Shown here in pieces: positions 32,388 through 46,339 of a stretch of DNA of 64,000 bases. The notes under the pieces are model-generated. The model made no database searches. It was not told where the DNA came from and saw nothing but the letters and a program-made list of their open reading frames with translations. A program made the translations under genes and the position numbers. The first letter of the stretch is position 1; each line of letters begins with the position of its first letter. Location of the stretch: positions 23,002,001-23,066,000 of the forward strand of contig CP093831.1 of assembly GCA_033063855.1 (NCBI GenBank), in the 5' to 3' direction. Origin of the DNA: Smittia aterrima (Eukaryota > Arthropoda > Insecta > Diptera > Chironomidae).

Positions 32388-32887
32388 GTTTGTTCATTCT
32401 CTCGCGGACAGAGATGAGAAGAAAATGAATCACCCATAAACCTTAAGTTAGATCCCATGTACATGCTTTTTATTTCGTTTTAAGTGACGCTCTGTTTTCT
32501 GGAGAGACACAACAGATAAAGTTAGGCCTGATAAGGATTAAGATGATATTTCAATAAGTATTCAGAGCGACATGAAACATTCGCAAATGAAGAGAATAAC
32601 CAGAGACCAACTGCCCAAGTATTGCCCGACATTTCTTAAAAAAGACATTTTTTTATTCATCTCTCGCTCTCTTAATGCGATGGTGGTTAATATTAAGCAC
32701 GCAGCCTCCGATTTGGGAGCAACTGATAAGAAACGAAAAAGTAATTTTAATGCTTTGCTTTCGTGTACTACATTGACAACAATGACGAGAAATTCTTAAG
32801 ACTGTTAAGATGACAAGAATTTCTAGAAATAATCGAAAATAAAATTTTTTTGTATGACAAGTTTGAGATTTTATTTTACGATTTCAG

Positions 32888-32967
32888 AGAAAATGGGGGA
32901 CTCAACAATCTACATCAGTGAGAAGCGAAGAAAATCTCCATCGACTGACAAGGAATTGAAATCGTAA
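32888..32967 (+). CDS. Candidate alternative 3' exon of the taperin-like gene
   Basis: It follows a good acceptor (TTTACGATTTCAG). Spliced from the exon ending at 31,605 it would read EKMGDSTIYISEKRRKSP..., 26 residues to TAA at 32,965. Spliced from the exon ending at 28,126 (phase 0) it would read RKWGTQQSTSVRSEENLHRL and stop shortly after. Both frames look protein-like. A donor GTAAGC at 32,964 could also carry it further. Which, if any, is used cannot be told from the DNA. Confidence 0.35.
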
Positions 32968-35900
32968 GCTCATCAAGTTCGTCATTTATTTTAGTTAAGA
33001 AGTTTTTTCTTCCTTCGCATAAAAATCCCTAAAAATAAAACTTTTTATTCTTCAGACGCAATTACTTTCAATGCTCGTTATTGTTATTTCCCGAAGCAAG
33101 TCTTTGTGAAATTGAGTGTAAAATTTAAAGCTTATTAAGGAAAATGAAGAGTTCTTTGACTTCTGACTTCAAAGTTCGTTAAATTCCTTGACAAATTCTT
33201 TGATGCACATTTTTTGAAAAATTGTTTAAAATCAAAAGAAATTTGATTTGATTTCCGCTCCGTTGAATGAGGGCGGCGCCACAAAGCCACTAGAAGAGTA
33301 AATTAATCTAACGATATTATTTACGACTGTTTACAGCATTGCTACATTTTTATGAAGAAGATTCCGCGTAAACAGCTCACTTTCATCGCTTCATCTCAGA
33401 GGAAACAGCTCCACTCATCGAACTCATCAATTCTGGTGTCGCGCATCTTTTTTCCTTCCTCTTGCTCTCTGGCGTAAACATCGAAACGTCCGATAATTAT
33501 TCTCGTCTTTCGACGTTTTAAAAACTCTTTCGAAACATTTTTTTTCTTTTGCCTTTCAACACAAAAATATTGTTGATGTGGAAAATATGTCATAAATTGA
33601 ACTCATGTTTGAAATATTTCGCGTGGCGCTCTCGAAAAAAAAAATCCGAAAAGAAAAACGAGAAATCTCTGGGCAATTTCCTCGACGATTATAATTTATT
33701 TGTTCTCTTCTTCTTTCAGCGGCTTTCTCCGTTCTTGCCGGCCGTAAAGATTCCCCAAAGGGAAGCAATTATTTCTCGGGTTGTTTTTCACAATGCGGCG
33801 GAGAGGACGCAGAGAGGGCGCGAAAACAATAATCCCCACGATGCAATTTTTCTTATGACTCATAAATTCCACAAGAAGGGGCATAAAGATCGCTTAAAAT
33901 CATATTAAATTTTAAATATATTCTTCGTCGTTGGCTCATTGTAATCTGTTACTGGTTGCTTCCTCTCGCATACTCCCCATTCCACTGTCGTATCGGTAAT
34001 AAGCTCTTCCGCTGCGCCTCGTGTTATGTGTGAGCCTTTATGCCAAAGGCTGTGAGTTGTTATCACCATATATTCGCTCTTACGAAAGAAATTGCTTCAT
34101 TGGGTAATTTTAACGAAGGCGCAGAGAAAAGAGCATTTAAAATTAATGTTTCATCTGATATCGTCTTTCTTTACTTTTATTCTTTTGTTTAATTCTCGAC
34201 AGTGTTTGGAAATTTAATATCGAATGAAGGAAAAAAAAGTTTGAGTGTGCTTGGGCAATATAAAAACTGTAAAATATTGGAGCGAGTTGTGAAATAAATT
34301 TGTCTGAGTCGATCGTAAGTTAAGTCGCAATGTTCGTTCTCTCGTAGCTCATACAGAGAAATGGCAAACGTCGGCAATTAGTATGAAGCCTTTTATTTAT
34401 TTTCGCAAGTTCTCTAAGTTTATGAATCAGTTTCAAAGACACAAAAGAACAAAGGGAGCAAACTATTAGTTTTCACTGCTTTTCAACGACGAGGGAAATA
34501 ATTCTTTGATGAAATTTTCTATTTTCTTTCTTAGAAGAAAAGAGCCTGAGGTGTTGAAGTAGACGCAGCGTATTGCAAACTGCACAATTTCGCCTGAGGA
34601 TTAACATGAAGCTCGACTTTATTAGCAACGCTAGTTATTTGTTTTAGAAATTCTCTCTTGTTTTATCTGATGAAGCTTTTTTATGTTCATTATTCTAGTG
34701 GGTCAAAGGAATGCATGTAAGGCTTCGGGTGAACGGCGCGCTTCGTCTGATTCTTCTTTGATCATGAAAGCAAATATTTCCCTTCCACAAACGTTGGCAG
34801 GCGAGAAGCTAATATTCGAAGCAGACGAGTAAGAGATGCTAAAGGAAAATGGAAGAAAAAGGAGAAATCAAACTCAAGCGGCTTCGTCGTTGCTCGACTT
34901 CGGTTGAAATGTAAAAAGTGGTATAACGGGAATTGAACATTTAGGGAATCGCTTTCATAGAATTTTCTCCACCAAAGATTTTTCTGTCGTAAAACATTTA
35001 TGCATCTGAAGATTCCCTCGAGCTCTTTTCAATCTCGATGATGCATGAGCATCGAGACTTTTCAGCTTGCTTTAACATTCATGAAACTGTTCATGGGAAT
35101 TTAGTGAGCAGTTCAAAAGGATTCAAGGTGGTTTCAAGGAAGACTGAAGAGCTCAGCATTTTCTTGTAATTTTCATGCTCGAAACGTTCGGTTCCGGTCG
35201 TAAAGTTTTCTCTTTAATTGAAAATTGTAAAGACTTAAATCGATACAAGATGTTGAAAGCATCTTGCTCTCCCTTTCCCCCATCCATCTCGATTGATACA
35301 GTGACAGAGGAACTTTCATGAAATGTAAGCACAAATGATTTTTTCGATGATTATTTGTTCAACTAACTTTGAAAGCAAAAACTTTTGTATTCCATTAAAA
35401 TAATTTGCTCGGAATCAAATTCAAAGGAGTGAGAGAGGTTTTCAATTACGTCATTGACGACCTTTCCCTGTGAGCACTGCACTTACCTCCCACTGCCGCC
35501 CTTAATAACACATTAAACTGAAATAAGATTTTATTTTTACCTTACACAACTGATTCTTTCATTCATTCATTGTCGATTTATATTTTAAAAGCGATTTTTA
35601 TCGAACAACGAACAGCAGCAGCAGTATGAAGGAAATTGAAAATTCGAAATCGATTTTCAAGTGGAGGAAAGCTTTAAACTTCGTGTGAATTTTCCACGCG
35701 AACATTCCGAGGTCGTCCCTGACTCTCAAGTGCTTTTTACAAATGATACATTTGTTGTTGACCTTCCGAAGAGCTTTCAATTGCCTTATCAAAACAATTT
35801 ACGCTAAAGAGCAAATTGTATCTAAACAAGGCAGCCGCAGCAGCACGCTCGCTCAACCGCACCGTGACCTCAACATGTTTGCCATCCTCTTCGCTATCGC

Positions 35901-38730
35901 TCCATCTTTCGCAGTTTGTTCCATTCAGTAATGGACTTTTATTATGTCTGAGGCTTTGTGACTCAATAAAACATTTTTCTTCTCGTAACGAAACACATAA
36001 AAACAAAAAGAACTCTATGCAAATCCAAAATATTTCTTTCTCTCTTTTATTTTGGTTCATTGTGTCAAGGTTGAGCAAAGAAATGCTCAGGAAAAATTTA
36101 TAAGCATCGAAACATCGGAAAATTAAATTTTCAAAATAAATCTGGCAGGTTTTCCTCGGATTTTATTAGCTTTTCATCTTGTTGTGCGATGAAGAAAAAA
36201 CACAAAATATAAACATTTTTATTAGCGCCTGTAAAGCGTTCCCAAGTGACGTGATGATGAGACGGCGGCGGCTGCGGGAAAGTCGACGAAACACCTTCAA
36301 AGCCATCGCATAATTGTCTTGTAAATAAATTAAATTTTCATAAGTTAAGCTGCTCAGGGAGATCAAGGAGGAAATAGGATGACGTCTTATTGGGATAGTC
36401 TCTCGTTCCGACTTAACACCTCAGTAAATCGCCTTCATTAAACATTTAATGCATCGACTGAATTGCAAAACGTGACGATCTAAATTCCCTTTACACAGAC
36501 GTGACGTCAATCAACAATCACTTCACGTCAGACTAATGAAAACAAAAATTGAAAATTCTCAAAGGGCAACACCGAATCAACCATCGGACGACTGTTTAGT
36601 CGTTTAGCGTTGGTCATACCCGACACCAAATGGACCGTTTCAAGAAAAATTATAAAACGAAATCTTCTTACCGCACATCATTTTGTTTTATGATTCGAGA
36701 GTTTTTCTTTCTTTCTTCTCGAGACACAAGAAAATAAGTAAAACGTTTCTCGGAGGTCTTAAAAGTGCTTTGGCCATTCTGCTCTGTAAACGATGAAAAG
36801 AAATCTCCGCTTTTCTCCTTCGGCGACTCAATAAAACGCCTTTACAGAGAGTTCGGGGTTGGAAAGGTCAAGGAGTGCAGAGCAACATTTATATTGTGTC
36901 GTCTCGAACGGTCGAGGCTGCGAAGCATGAGAAGATCTCATCAAACGAAATTATGAATGGACTTGTTAGAATGTCTATGACTTTTTACGGTTCTCTGGTC
37001 AGCATTTTATTTCATGCCGGACTTGTCTGTCGTCCCAAAGCACTTTAAGTCGATTTATTTATTTTTGTATTGTATTATAGAGCAAGAGAAGAGGAGATGA
37101 GGACAAACGAGTGTGTGCTTATGATAATTGTTGGAAATTTATTTAAATCGAGTTTACTTATTGTTGGCTCAAACGAGAGAAAGAGTGAGACGTGTCGGTC
37201 CAAGAGATGAACTTAAATAAATATGCAAGGCACTTGCTGATGTTTTCGGATTCAATTAAAAGTGAATTTTACGACACATTAACTTTGATGCTTACACGTC
37301 ACACTTTTGCCTAATTGATGACAAGTTGTTTACATGCCGTCAAAGAGGAGAAGGCACTTTTAAAAGCGAATGCAAAAATGAATTATTTTTGTAGACTTTG
37401 AAAGGAAAAAATCTCGCGTGAGATCTCCGACTCAACGCGAATATGAATAACGGGCAAAAGTTGATTTTCCGAATTTCGCATTAATTAAAATCCAATCAAT
37501 TAGGAAAGTTTCAAAATAGCGATTAAAGTAATTACTTAAACATTAGAAACTTTGCCAGAAATCTATCAAGCAAGTTGTGAAAATGTTGCTGCCAGCGACG
37601 ACGCTGTCGAATTGATCGCGAAGAGAGGAAAAACCACGCGAGTAAACACACCGACGAGTGTTTCGTTGATTAATGGAATATTACTCATGTGAATTTTCCG
37701 CCGACGCGCTGTTAATTTGTTGATATTCCTTCACGTTATGAATTGCCATTAAATCGACGTATTTAGCGATAGCAAGAGAGTCTGGCAATTGAAAGAGTTA
37801 TGAAAGCCGGGGCTCGCTTTATTTATCGACGAGAATTTGTATCTGGATCTGGAAATTATTTTTCTATTTTCTTTTCTTTCCCTCTCACTCTCTCGCACTC
37901 ACTCCCTTCCAAGCGATCGCTTCCTACTGAGACTAGAGCTTGCTATTATGGTTTAAGTGCTATAAATAGACTTCGCAAGATAGAAATCGTAGAGAGGAAG
38001 CAAATAAAAGCAATGAATGCAAATATATTTATCGCCCGAAAAATATTTTGCATACGAAATCACTCCGCTTCGTTTCTCCTTCTACTTCTCCTCACTTCAC
38101 TCGCAATTTGCTGTTGATAAAGGCATTTATTGAAGAGATTTACAATCGCTTTATTGTGTATTTATTTGCTTTCATTTGGTGCTTTATATGTGGAACGAAT
38201 TCGATTGCTCATAGTATCCTTCATTTGTCGTCGTTTCTTTCGCTTCGATCGTGCAAGTAATTTAATTTTGACTTTGTTTGCATTTCTTTTCCTCTCTTTC
38301 GAAGGAAAAACTAAGTCAATTATTGTCAACAAGAGAAATATGAACGTTTCCTTTTGTCAATTCATTAGCAGCTGAAGCTGTGAACTGGAAATCAAGTGAA
38401 ACTCGACTAGGAAACCTTCAGCTCATTAGAATCTCTTTATTGACGGCCAGATAAACAAGGAAACTAAATCAACAACACTGACGTAAGCAGAAAGCAAAAG
38501 ATGTTTATCAATTGAAAATAAGGAAATTATTGGCTTCTCCTGTCCGACTTTCTTAAAAATAATTCCTTGGTCTGTTTGCGAATCGAAATGATACCTATCA
38601 CTTGTTTCTTAATAAAAAAAATAAGTTGTTTCATTCGCCGTACGAACACTGTGCGCCAAAAGCATTACTAATGCTGCATTAGAACAAAAAAAAAAGTTTT
38701 GAGCGACACGACGAATTATTTTGAAAACTT
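32968..38730. other. Long stretch without recognised genes
   Basis: AT-rich sequence with only short open frames on both strands, none of which shows a domain, signal peptide or credible splice-joined extension. It could be intron or intergenic DNA. I found no transposon or RNA gene here. Confidence 0.5.
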
Positions 38731-38822
38731 TTATGGGGATTCGAACCCAGTCTCACTTGATTCTTGATCTATGAGTGGACTTTAACCAATGAAACCCTCA
38801 GAACTGCAAATCTCTTTTGGCA
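38731..38822 (-). repeat. tRNA-like unit, cluster I-1
   Basis: Minus strand: CAGTTCTGAGGGTTTCATTG, GATCAAGAATCAAGTGAGAC, then TGGGTTCGAATCCCC. Nearly the same as the plus-strand unit at 46,127, and the match continues on both sides (GCCAAAAGA.ATTTGC upstream). Confidence 0.6.
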
Positions 38823-39007
38823 AAAATCGCTTAGAACTTTAAAGTCGCTTGACGGAATTATAAAATTCATTCAATTGATTATTCGTTTTAAAATTTTTTA
38901 TAAAATCTATGTAACTTTATAAGAGTTTAAGTATGATTTGAACTTGATTTCTAAATAGCTAAAAAAAAAATTTAGTAAATAATTTACGACTGAAGTCTAT
39001 TTTTCAA

Positions 39008-39100
39008 AATTATGTGGGATTCGAACCCAGTCATCAGATGATTCATAACCGCTGAACTTTATTTCATTTGACCACCAGAACATTGAGAACTGTTTGGCTA
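39008..39100 (-). repeat. tRNA-like unit, cluster I-2
   Basis: Minus strand: AATGTTCTGGTGGTCAAATG, AAGTTCAGCGG, then CTGGGTTCGAATCCCAC. Its counterpart in the other cluster is the unit at 45,862. TTTAGCCAAA lies about 20 bp upstream. Confidence 0.6.
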
Positions 39101-39365
39101 AATCTGATATTAAAATTGATTGAAAAAGTAAATTGTTTGTTCAATTGATGAATTAAAGTATTTAATAAAACCTTATTTATTTAGGAAATTGAAAAATTTC
39201 ATGAACAGTTTGATAGTAATTATTTAGATTAAGTCGAAAATAATTATTTTTTAAGTATTGTCACTTTGGAAGTTGAATTCACCGAAAATTATAACAATGA
39301 TCCACAGGATTTTCTAAAAAAAAATAATGCAAATTTCATCTGATGTTCCCACATTACTTTTTTAA

Positions 39366-39450
39366 CTTTGTTGGGATTCGAACCCATCGCCTTTGGATTC
39401 TCGAATCAAAGGATAATTCAATTGAACCACTAGAACTTTGTTAACCTTTC
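39366..39450 (-). repeat. tRNA-like unit, cluster I-3
   Basis: Minus strand: AAAGTTCTAGTGGTTCAATTG, hairpin CTTTGATT-CGAG-AATCCAAAG, GATGGGTTCGAATCCCA. The counterpart is the unit at 45,612. Confidence 0.6.
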
Positions 39451-39611
39451 GACTAAAACCTTATTAAAGAAGTAAGATTTAATCTCTTTGCAGATTCCAA
39501 AAGTTCATTATTTTTAGCGAATTTGATAAAAAATCTTTTTAAAAACCATGTTTCAAACTTGACAAAATAAAAAGTCGAGTATCATTTTTAATTAATATAT
39601 TTTTGCTTAAT

Positions 39612-39672
39612 TTTCTTGGGATTTGAACTAATCATCGACATCCAGTTAAGCCATTAGAACTGAAAATTTCTT
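39612..39672 (-). repeat. tRNA-like unit, cluster I-4 (decayed)
   Basis: Minus strand: CAGTTCTAATGGCTTAACTGG keeps the A-box side, but the B box has changed to GTTCAAATCCC and the middle is shortened. Confidence 0.45.
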
Positions 39673-39814
39673 TTGTCAAAAAATCTTATTAGACACTCAA
39701 ATAAGCTACTGTTAATTTATTTTAACAGAATCATCTTCAGAACATTTTAAAAAAGTAAAATTGAACTCAATTAAAAAAATTATACATCAATCTCTTTTAA
39801 GATATTCTCAATTT

Positions 39815-39905
39815 TTTTCGGGATTCGAACCCAATCTCACTGATGTTTGATCAGTGGACTTTATTTCATTTAAACCACCAAAGCTGCAAAGTTCATTTGG
39901 CTAAA
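39815..39905 (-). repeat. tRNA-like unit, cluster I-5
   Basis: Minus strand: TTGCAGCTTTGGTGGTTTAA, ACTGATCAAACATCAGT hairpin, TTGGGTTCGAATCCCG. Shares GCAGCTTTGGTGGTTTA with the unit at 46,360. Confidence 0.6.
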
Positions 39906-42900
39906 AACGTTATTAAAGGAATCAAATAAATTCAAATAAATTTATTTCGTTTAAGCCAATTTTAAAGAAAGAACAATAAAAATTATTAGGTTTGTTTTCG
40001 AGAAAAAAGTATTTTCAAGAATTTTTCTCACAACAAAACAGAAATGCAGACAATTCTGCTTCGCAAAGAAAATATTGAGCTAAACAAAAATGATTATTTG
40101 CACTAGGCATTTCATAGCTTTCCTCTCGACAATTTAAACAGCGACTTCTTCTGTTTGCTCAACTCGTTTTATGAGTTTTTCTCCTGGAAGCGAAAAAATG
40201 TTTTATTAATTTTCTCGCCATGTTTGCTGACGAACGAACTTTAAATTTAAAATTGAGCAATTAAGCCAAGAGTAAAAGTTCAATTAGTGGCAAGAGTTAC
40301 TGCCAATAAAATGAGAGAAGCAAAACATAAATAAATGAGCAATAAATTATTTCCGCGGGTGAACGAGAGGATTTGTTTTGTAATGCAAGTCAAGCACATA
40401 AATTATTTCTGCTGAGTTCACGCTTCTCTCTCTCACACGCTGGAGAATCAATGCGTCTCGTTCAGAGGTTGTAAGCCGTTAATTAGCGTTTATTATCATC
40501 TTTTCCAAAACATCTTTAAAAAAACATTTTCCGTTTAATGAGTCGAAACCAAATTTTCCACGAAGACTCATAAATATTCCACTCAAGCACGAAAATGAAT
40601 TTTCTTCTTTCTTCGGTTTTCCCGCTCCACCGTTGAAAATGTAAACACTAAATGTCAACTCAACGTCACAACAGCTCGTTTTATCATCGCTGTCTGATAA
40701 AAAGCAAGAAAATTATTTCCTAGAGCTTCGCTTTAAACTCATTAATTATGAGATAATAGTTGGGATTATGAGGTGTTCGTTTTTCCTCTGCTGCGCACAG
40801 TTTTCCATTCGAAATGATTTTACTCTCATCGCTCAACAAGCCTGAAATAATATCGCATTCAGAAGATTTTTTTAAGACTTCATTTCGCTTCTCGTTTGTC
40901 TTTGTCTAGTTTAGTAACTCGATTGTTGAAAGAATTATTAAACTTTGTGTGATAATCTTAATAGTTCGAAGAAGGATTTATTTCTAGAGATTTTCATTTT
41001 ATTTTTCTGCTGATTTTCCTGATAAAGAGTTCTCTAGTAAATTCTGTCTCAAAATTGCTCTTGATTCCAATGCAGAAACATTCAATGAAAGTGCCCCCCA
41101 ACCTCCAACTTTTTTTTCTGAAAAAAATATGAATGCGCGAATGGCGGGGAAATTATATCTAATAGCGTTAAAATGTCCCCGAAAATAGAATGCGCCGTTA
41201 TGTGTCGCTCTAAAGGACAAACAAACGAGCCGGATATTGATTTTGCGAAAGAACAAAACGAAAAACTTGCTCGCCCGTAGCAAAATGACATTTATTTTTA
41301 TGCAATTACTATTATAAATTCATCTGATGATCATCGTTTTGACATTGCAGGGAAAAGGCTGAGTGCTCGACTTTCCCGAGGACACCGTGCAACGATTGCA
41401 ATGAAAGCAGTTTCGTTTTGAGGCTAAGGATCTCTCCAGTTGAGGACAATATCGTCATGGTTTGTTGAACAACAAACTGAGGAAAATCAAGAGAATCACA
41501 GACAAACAACAAACCTCGATTGCAATCATGGAAATAAGCCTGCAGTATGACTTCAATTGCAGCGATTCTCGATCCTTGTTTTCGATTTCACAATCTTGTT
41601 TTCTTTCGATTGCAATGTCGGCTCGTCGAGATGAGAGAGCAGAAAAGAATTGGAAAATTTAAATTGTTCAGGAGAAAATTGATGACGAGAACGACGATGT
41701 TTTCGTCTGATCAGAGGAAAACTGTTATCTTTGAATTGAAAAATATTGTCGTTTGTTATCGTATGACTTCTGCCGAACGGAAGCCGCGGGGGGGTCTTTG
41801 GCCGAGAATTTCATTGATCGCTTTCATTATCGACAGAAGCTTCATTCAAACGCTTTTTCAATTGTACGATGATAATAATTTTCCGAAAATATCTTCAAAA
41901 AATATGTCGACAGAGATATTTTCTCTGTGGTCGCTTTTCTCGTTTAACGAATGACTGCTCTGCCATTCGAAGACACTTTGACAAATTAAAATTTGTCACT
42001 AATTCAATGCTTCGCAATAAACTTTCTTTTTCCAACCTGCTTTCGTTTTAAAGATTTTTTATTTAGTAAATGAGCAAATTTTTCATTCCACGATTTTCAT
42101 TTTTTTTTGTATATTTCAACGGCTATCGATTAAACAATTTTTTCCCTGCTCGAACAAATTTTGAACTCTTCCTCATATTTTACTGTAAAATGCAGTGGCA
42201 AAAAAAGCAAGTTCTGATAAAAAAAATTTGTTTGTAAAAAATTGGGTTTTGAAACATGATGAATTGGGGCAGAACGCTAAAAACCCTAATTGGAAATCAG
42301 CTAATTAGGCCTTCGGTGCCTTCTAACGGAAGGTAAATAAATATTTTATGATTCAAGTTGTTCGTGCGGCTGCGGCGCTCTTTGAAGTTGAACCCACGAG
42401 AACTTTTAGAGTTTCTCACGTGAAAATAATTTAATTAGCGTTACTAACAAAAAAGTCTCTCAGAACAAAACAATTCTAATAATTTTGATTTCTCGTGTTT
42501 GCTTCTCAATAAAAGAAAATATTTCCTGTCGGCAGTAAAAAAAAATTCTTCTTTTTTTGCAAATCACAAAGGCCCTTCAACCGAAATGCTTTTTTTATTA
42601 TCATCATTCGATGCATTTGCAAGCATTAAGCCCAAACAAAATTGCTTTTAATATCAATCGGAGCTCATAAAAGGTTCACTCCTGAGAGGGAGAGAGAGCT
42701 GACTTGAATTCAAAGGGATCAAGAGGCAGAACTTGAATGAAAAGCTCAAACATTGACATATTTAAAATTGAAGGCACGTAAAGCTGTAGTGCTGATAAAG
42801 TATTAAAATCGATCGTAATAAAGCCGTACTCAACTAGCTTAAATAATTGCCTTCAGAACGCTGTGTGTTTTTTTTTATTCGAGAAAATTGCATTGCGAGA

Positions 42901-45600
42901 GAAGAGGACACAAACAGGGGAACAAGGAAAGGTCGGGAAAATTTTAGATTGTGATTCGCTCTCGCTCCCATTGCGACTTGCATCTGCATCAAACGTGTCT
43001 TGTATTCATATCACTCTCCCGACGATAAAACTGCTGCATCAGGAACACGAAAGCTAAGCGAAGAAGTTCACCTACTTTCTCATCCGTGTGTGGTGAACAA
43101 ACAATTTTCTAATTTGCTTGTTTCGATAGTTTTTGCTGAGGAGGGAGAAAGTTTATTCCCAAAGCTCTGTTTGCATTTCATGTTTCGAAGATTGCATGAA
43201 GTTAAGAAAAGTTTTGCGCACCCAGCAAACACAATCGAGCTTATCGCTGTCGTTAAAATGTCAACTGGAAAGTGATTTAATGACAGGAACTTCCTATAAT
43301 GCTTGTGCGAGCGGAACATTAATTTATTCAGAGGGTAATCTGATGAGAAACTGATGCTTTGTCGACAAAATCATAAAACAAATCATTTAAGAACTTTGTT
43401 CTGAACATTAGACGTAGACTCTTAAGTTGAAATTGATGAGGTAATTATAAACTTTTCATAAACTGATGCTAAAAAGTTCATTGTTCCCAACTCAAAAACG
43501 CGAGCTGGGCTCACACGAAATTGATTTTGAATATGAAACTATTAAACTCTTAAAGCCCCGAAGAGATGTAATCTTTCTTGTTCCACAAGAGTTTGAAATA
43601 GTTCTCGGAATTACAATCTCGTCAGGAATTCTCTCTCTCTCGTTCTAAGCGAAATTTGATTGTGAAAGTGCCGCGAATATTTACCACATTTACGATGAGA
43701 ATTTTCGCGATAAAAAATTCACACTTTGTAGTCGCGGCAATAAAGTAAATATGTTAACATTGCATAAGTTTATGCTTAGCGAGAGATTTTCTAAATGGCA
43801 ATGTAATGTCAGAGAGCACCTCGAACATATTTTCCTTTCTCAACCTGAAAAAAGAAAACCAAGAAATCTCAAAAGTTGTCTGCTCAGAGGAATATTGAAA
43901 AAAGAAATCTTAAACGATATATGAGCGAATGTTTATTTTCGGGTTAAAAGTGAGGGAGAATTTATCATTGCTACATGTGAGCTTCCTCAACGACTCCTGG
44001 GGTGTTGAAAGAGAATTTCCTTCGTTTCAGACATTCATCATCGAGCTGCCTCTGAATATTCGGTTGAAGTGAAGGGAGGTGAGTTATGACAGGTTCAGCT
44101 CTGCCCCAACTTTCTACTTTTGAGTCGAGCGAGTGGTGGGAAGTGGGAAATTTTATGCAAGAAAAAAAGTATTTTTTGTATTTATTTTTCCCTTCACCCT
44201 TCATCGCCATGTGCTCTCTATTGATTTTGATATTATCGCTATCATTCTTCAGACGATGATGTCTTCCACTGCCACCTTCTCTCTACTTTTCCATTTCGGT
44301 GTTTTGAAGCAAAAGTATTTTATCATAAAAACAAAATTGACGGCAGTTTTATTTGCTTTTAAAAATAAATTTCTTTCTCACGAGGAAGTTTGTTCTGCTC
44401 GCTGTTGATGACGCCAAGTGTAAGCGCATGAGAGAAGAGACTTTAAATGGAATACTTGCGACCGAAAAGCTTACTCCATTCATGAGCGTAATGTCTTGAG
44501 ACATTTTCTTGGACATGAATGTGAGGAGGGTGAGGAATTTTAAAGTGAAATAAATAAAAAATTGAATTTCGTTTTTGCCTTGGAGATCGTTTCTTGAATT
44601 TATGTATTTTTCGCTTCTCAACATTGTATTGAATAATCAACGTTTCATTTGTGAGAATTGAGAAATGAAGAAAATTCGCTTGTTACATAAAACTTTTTGG
44701 CAGCGATTCAAATGGAATTTCCTTCCACTTCTTACTGTCTGCAGAATGAGCATTTCTCCCCCGAAAGCACTCGCCACCCCAGCATTCGACTCAGCCACGA
44801 TGCAGCAGCTTTCTCCGTGAAATATTAATGAAGTATCGGGGCATGCTCGCCGCTTCAGAACTAACTTACTCTATGAAAGCTCCATTTCATCACCCTAGTT
44901 ATTCAAAGTTTTCAATATTAAAGTCTCCATCGCTCTCCCCACAATCCCGGAAGAGGAATTATTATTTTTCCCTTTTTTTGTTCTTTTTTTTGGTGAACGT
45001 GGCTTCAAGGCTATAAAGGTGCATTCAACCAAGAACACTAATAGCAATAATAATAATAACGTTGTTGGAACGGGGCAGAGGCTAGAAGCACACAGCATCA
45101 GAGAAATGAGACGAAACCCAAAATTGGATTAAGTTTTTCCGAGCCATATATCTTATTGTAAAAGCCATAGTTTTTTTTTCGGTAGCGAAGCCAATGGAAA
45201 GAGAAATTCAGCAAAAAGCGAGGAAATTATTTCATCACATGTTCCTCCCACTTTTAGCCTTAAACTCTGTTCAGACGAAGGAGGCGAAGACGTTGAAGGG
45301 AAAATATTTTCCTAATATATCGCAAATCAGTTGACGTCAATGAGGGTAACCAATTAAAGTTTTAGAATTGTAATGTCAGCGGAATCTTTTACTTCAATCT
45401 CTCAGTTCAATGGTAATCAATTCATTTAATCGACGAACATGGTCAGCCTGATTTGATTATTGCATGAACGAATTGTCTTGGTCTGGAATATTTCTGTTTG
45501 TCACTAACGCTGATTTAACTTTTATGAAATTTACGTTAAATAAAAAGAAGATTAGAAATTGTAAAGAAATAAAAGCTTAGTAAGCTTTAATAAGGTTTTA
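39906..45600. other. Long stretch between the inverted tRNA-like clusters
   Basis: About 5.7 kb with no recognised gene. Frames such as those near 41,547 and 43,000 lack domains and credible splice sites. It would form the loop if the two clusters paired. Confidence 0.5.
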
Positions 45601-45692
45601 GCCGAACGGTTATCAAAGTTCTGGTGGTTTAATTGAATTATTCTTTGATCTGAGAATCAAAGGGAGCTGGGTTCGAATCCCATGAAATTTAA
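45601..45692 (+). repeat. tRNA-like unit, cluster II-1
   Basis: AAAGTTCTGGTGGTTTAATTG, perfect hairpin CTTTGAT-CTGAGA-ATCAAAG, GCTGGGTTCGAATCCCATG, then AAATTT. AAAGTTC and GAAATTT could pair at 6 of 7 positions as a weak acceptor stem. Preceded by TTTTAGCCGAACGG. Confidence 0.6.
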
Positions 45693-45849
45693 AAAAATGT
45701 TTGTCCTAGTCCTAGTCCAAATTTTTTTTTTCATAAAGAAATCATATTTCAATCTTAATTACAGCTCCTAAAGTTGTATTTCCTTCAATTTTAAAAAGAA
45801 TCAAATAAACGAACAATTTATTTTTTCGACTGACTTCAATATCGTTTTT

Positions 45850-45945
45850 AGCCAAACGATTTTCAAAGTTCAGGTGGTTAAATAAAATAAAGTCCAGTGA
45901 TCAAGAATCGTGTGAGACTGGGTTCGAATCCCACAAAATTTTAAA
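45850..45945 (+). repeat. tRNA-like unit, cluster II-2
   Basis: TTTTTAGCCAAACGA, then AAAGTTCAGGTGGTTAAAT, AGTCCAGTGATCAAGAATC and ACTGGGTTCGAATCCCACA. B box intact; A box altered. Confidence 0.6.
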
Positions 45946-46114
45946 AAATAGAGATCAGTCTTTTATTTGCATTCTTTTTTTTTGTTATTTAGAAATCAAG
46001 TTCAAATCATATTAAAACTCTTATAAAGTTAAATGTCTTTCAATTTTTAAAACGAAGAATCAATTGAATAAATTATATAATTCCTCAAGCGACTTTAAAG
46101 TTCTAAGTGATTTT

Positions 46115-46210
46115 TGCCAAAAGAAATTTGCAGTTCTGAGGGTTTAATTGGATAAAGTCCACAAATCAAGAATCAAGTAAGACTGGGTTCGAATCCCACA
46201 AAATTTGTCA
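46115..46210 (+). repeat. tRNA-like unit, cluster II-3
   Basis: TTTTTGCCAAAAGAAATTTG, AGTTCTGAGGGTTTAATTGG, AATCAAGAATCAAGTAAGAC and TGGGTTCGAATCCCACA. The upstream 130 bp also match the flank of the unit at 38,731 in inverse orientation. Confidence 0.65.
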
Positions 46211-46339
46211 AAATAATTAGTTAAATTGTAGTTATTTTCTGCTATTTTTTTATTCAAGTTTTAAATTTTATATTTGAATTCAATTTGAAAATTTTAATTT
46301 GTTTTACTTTCAATTTAATAGAAAAGTATGAGCAAGCGT

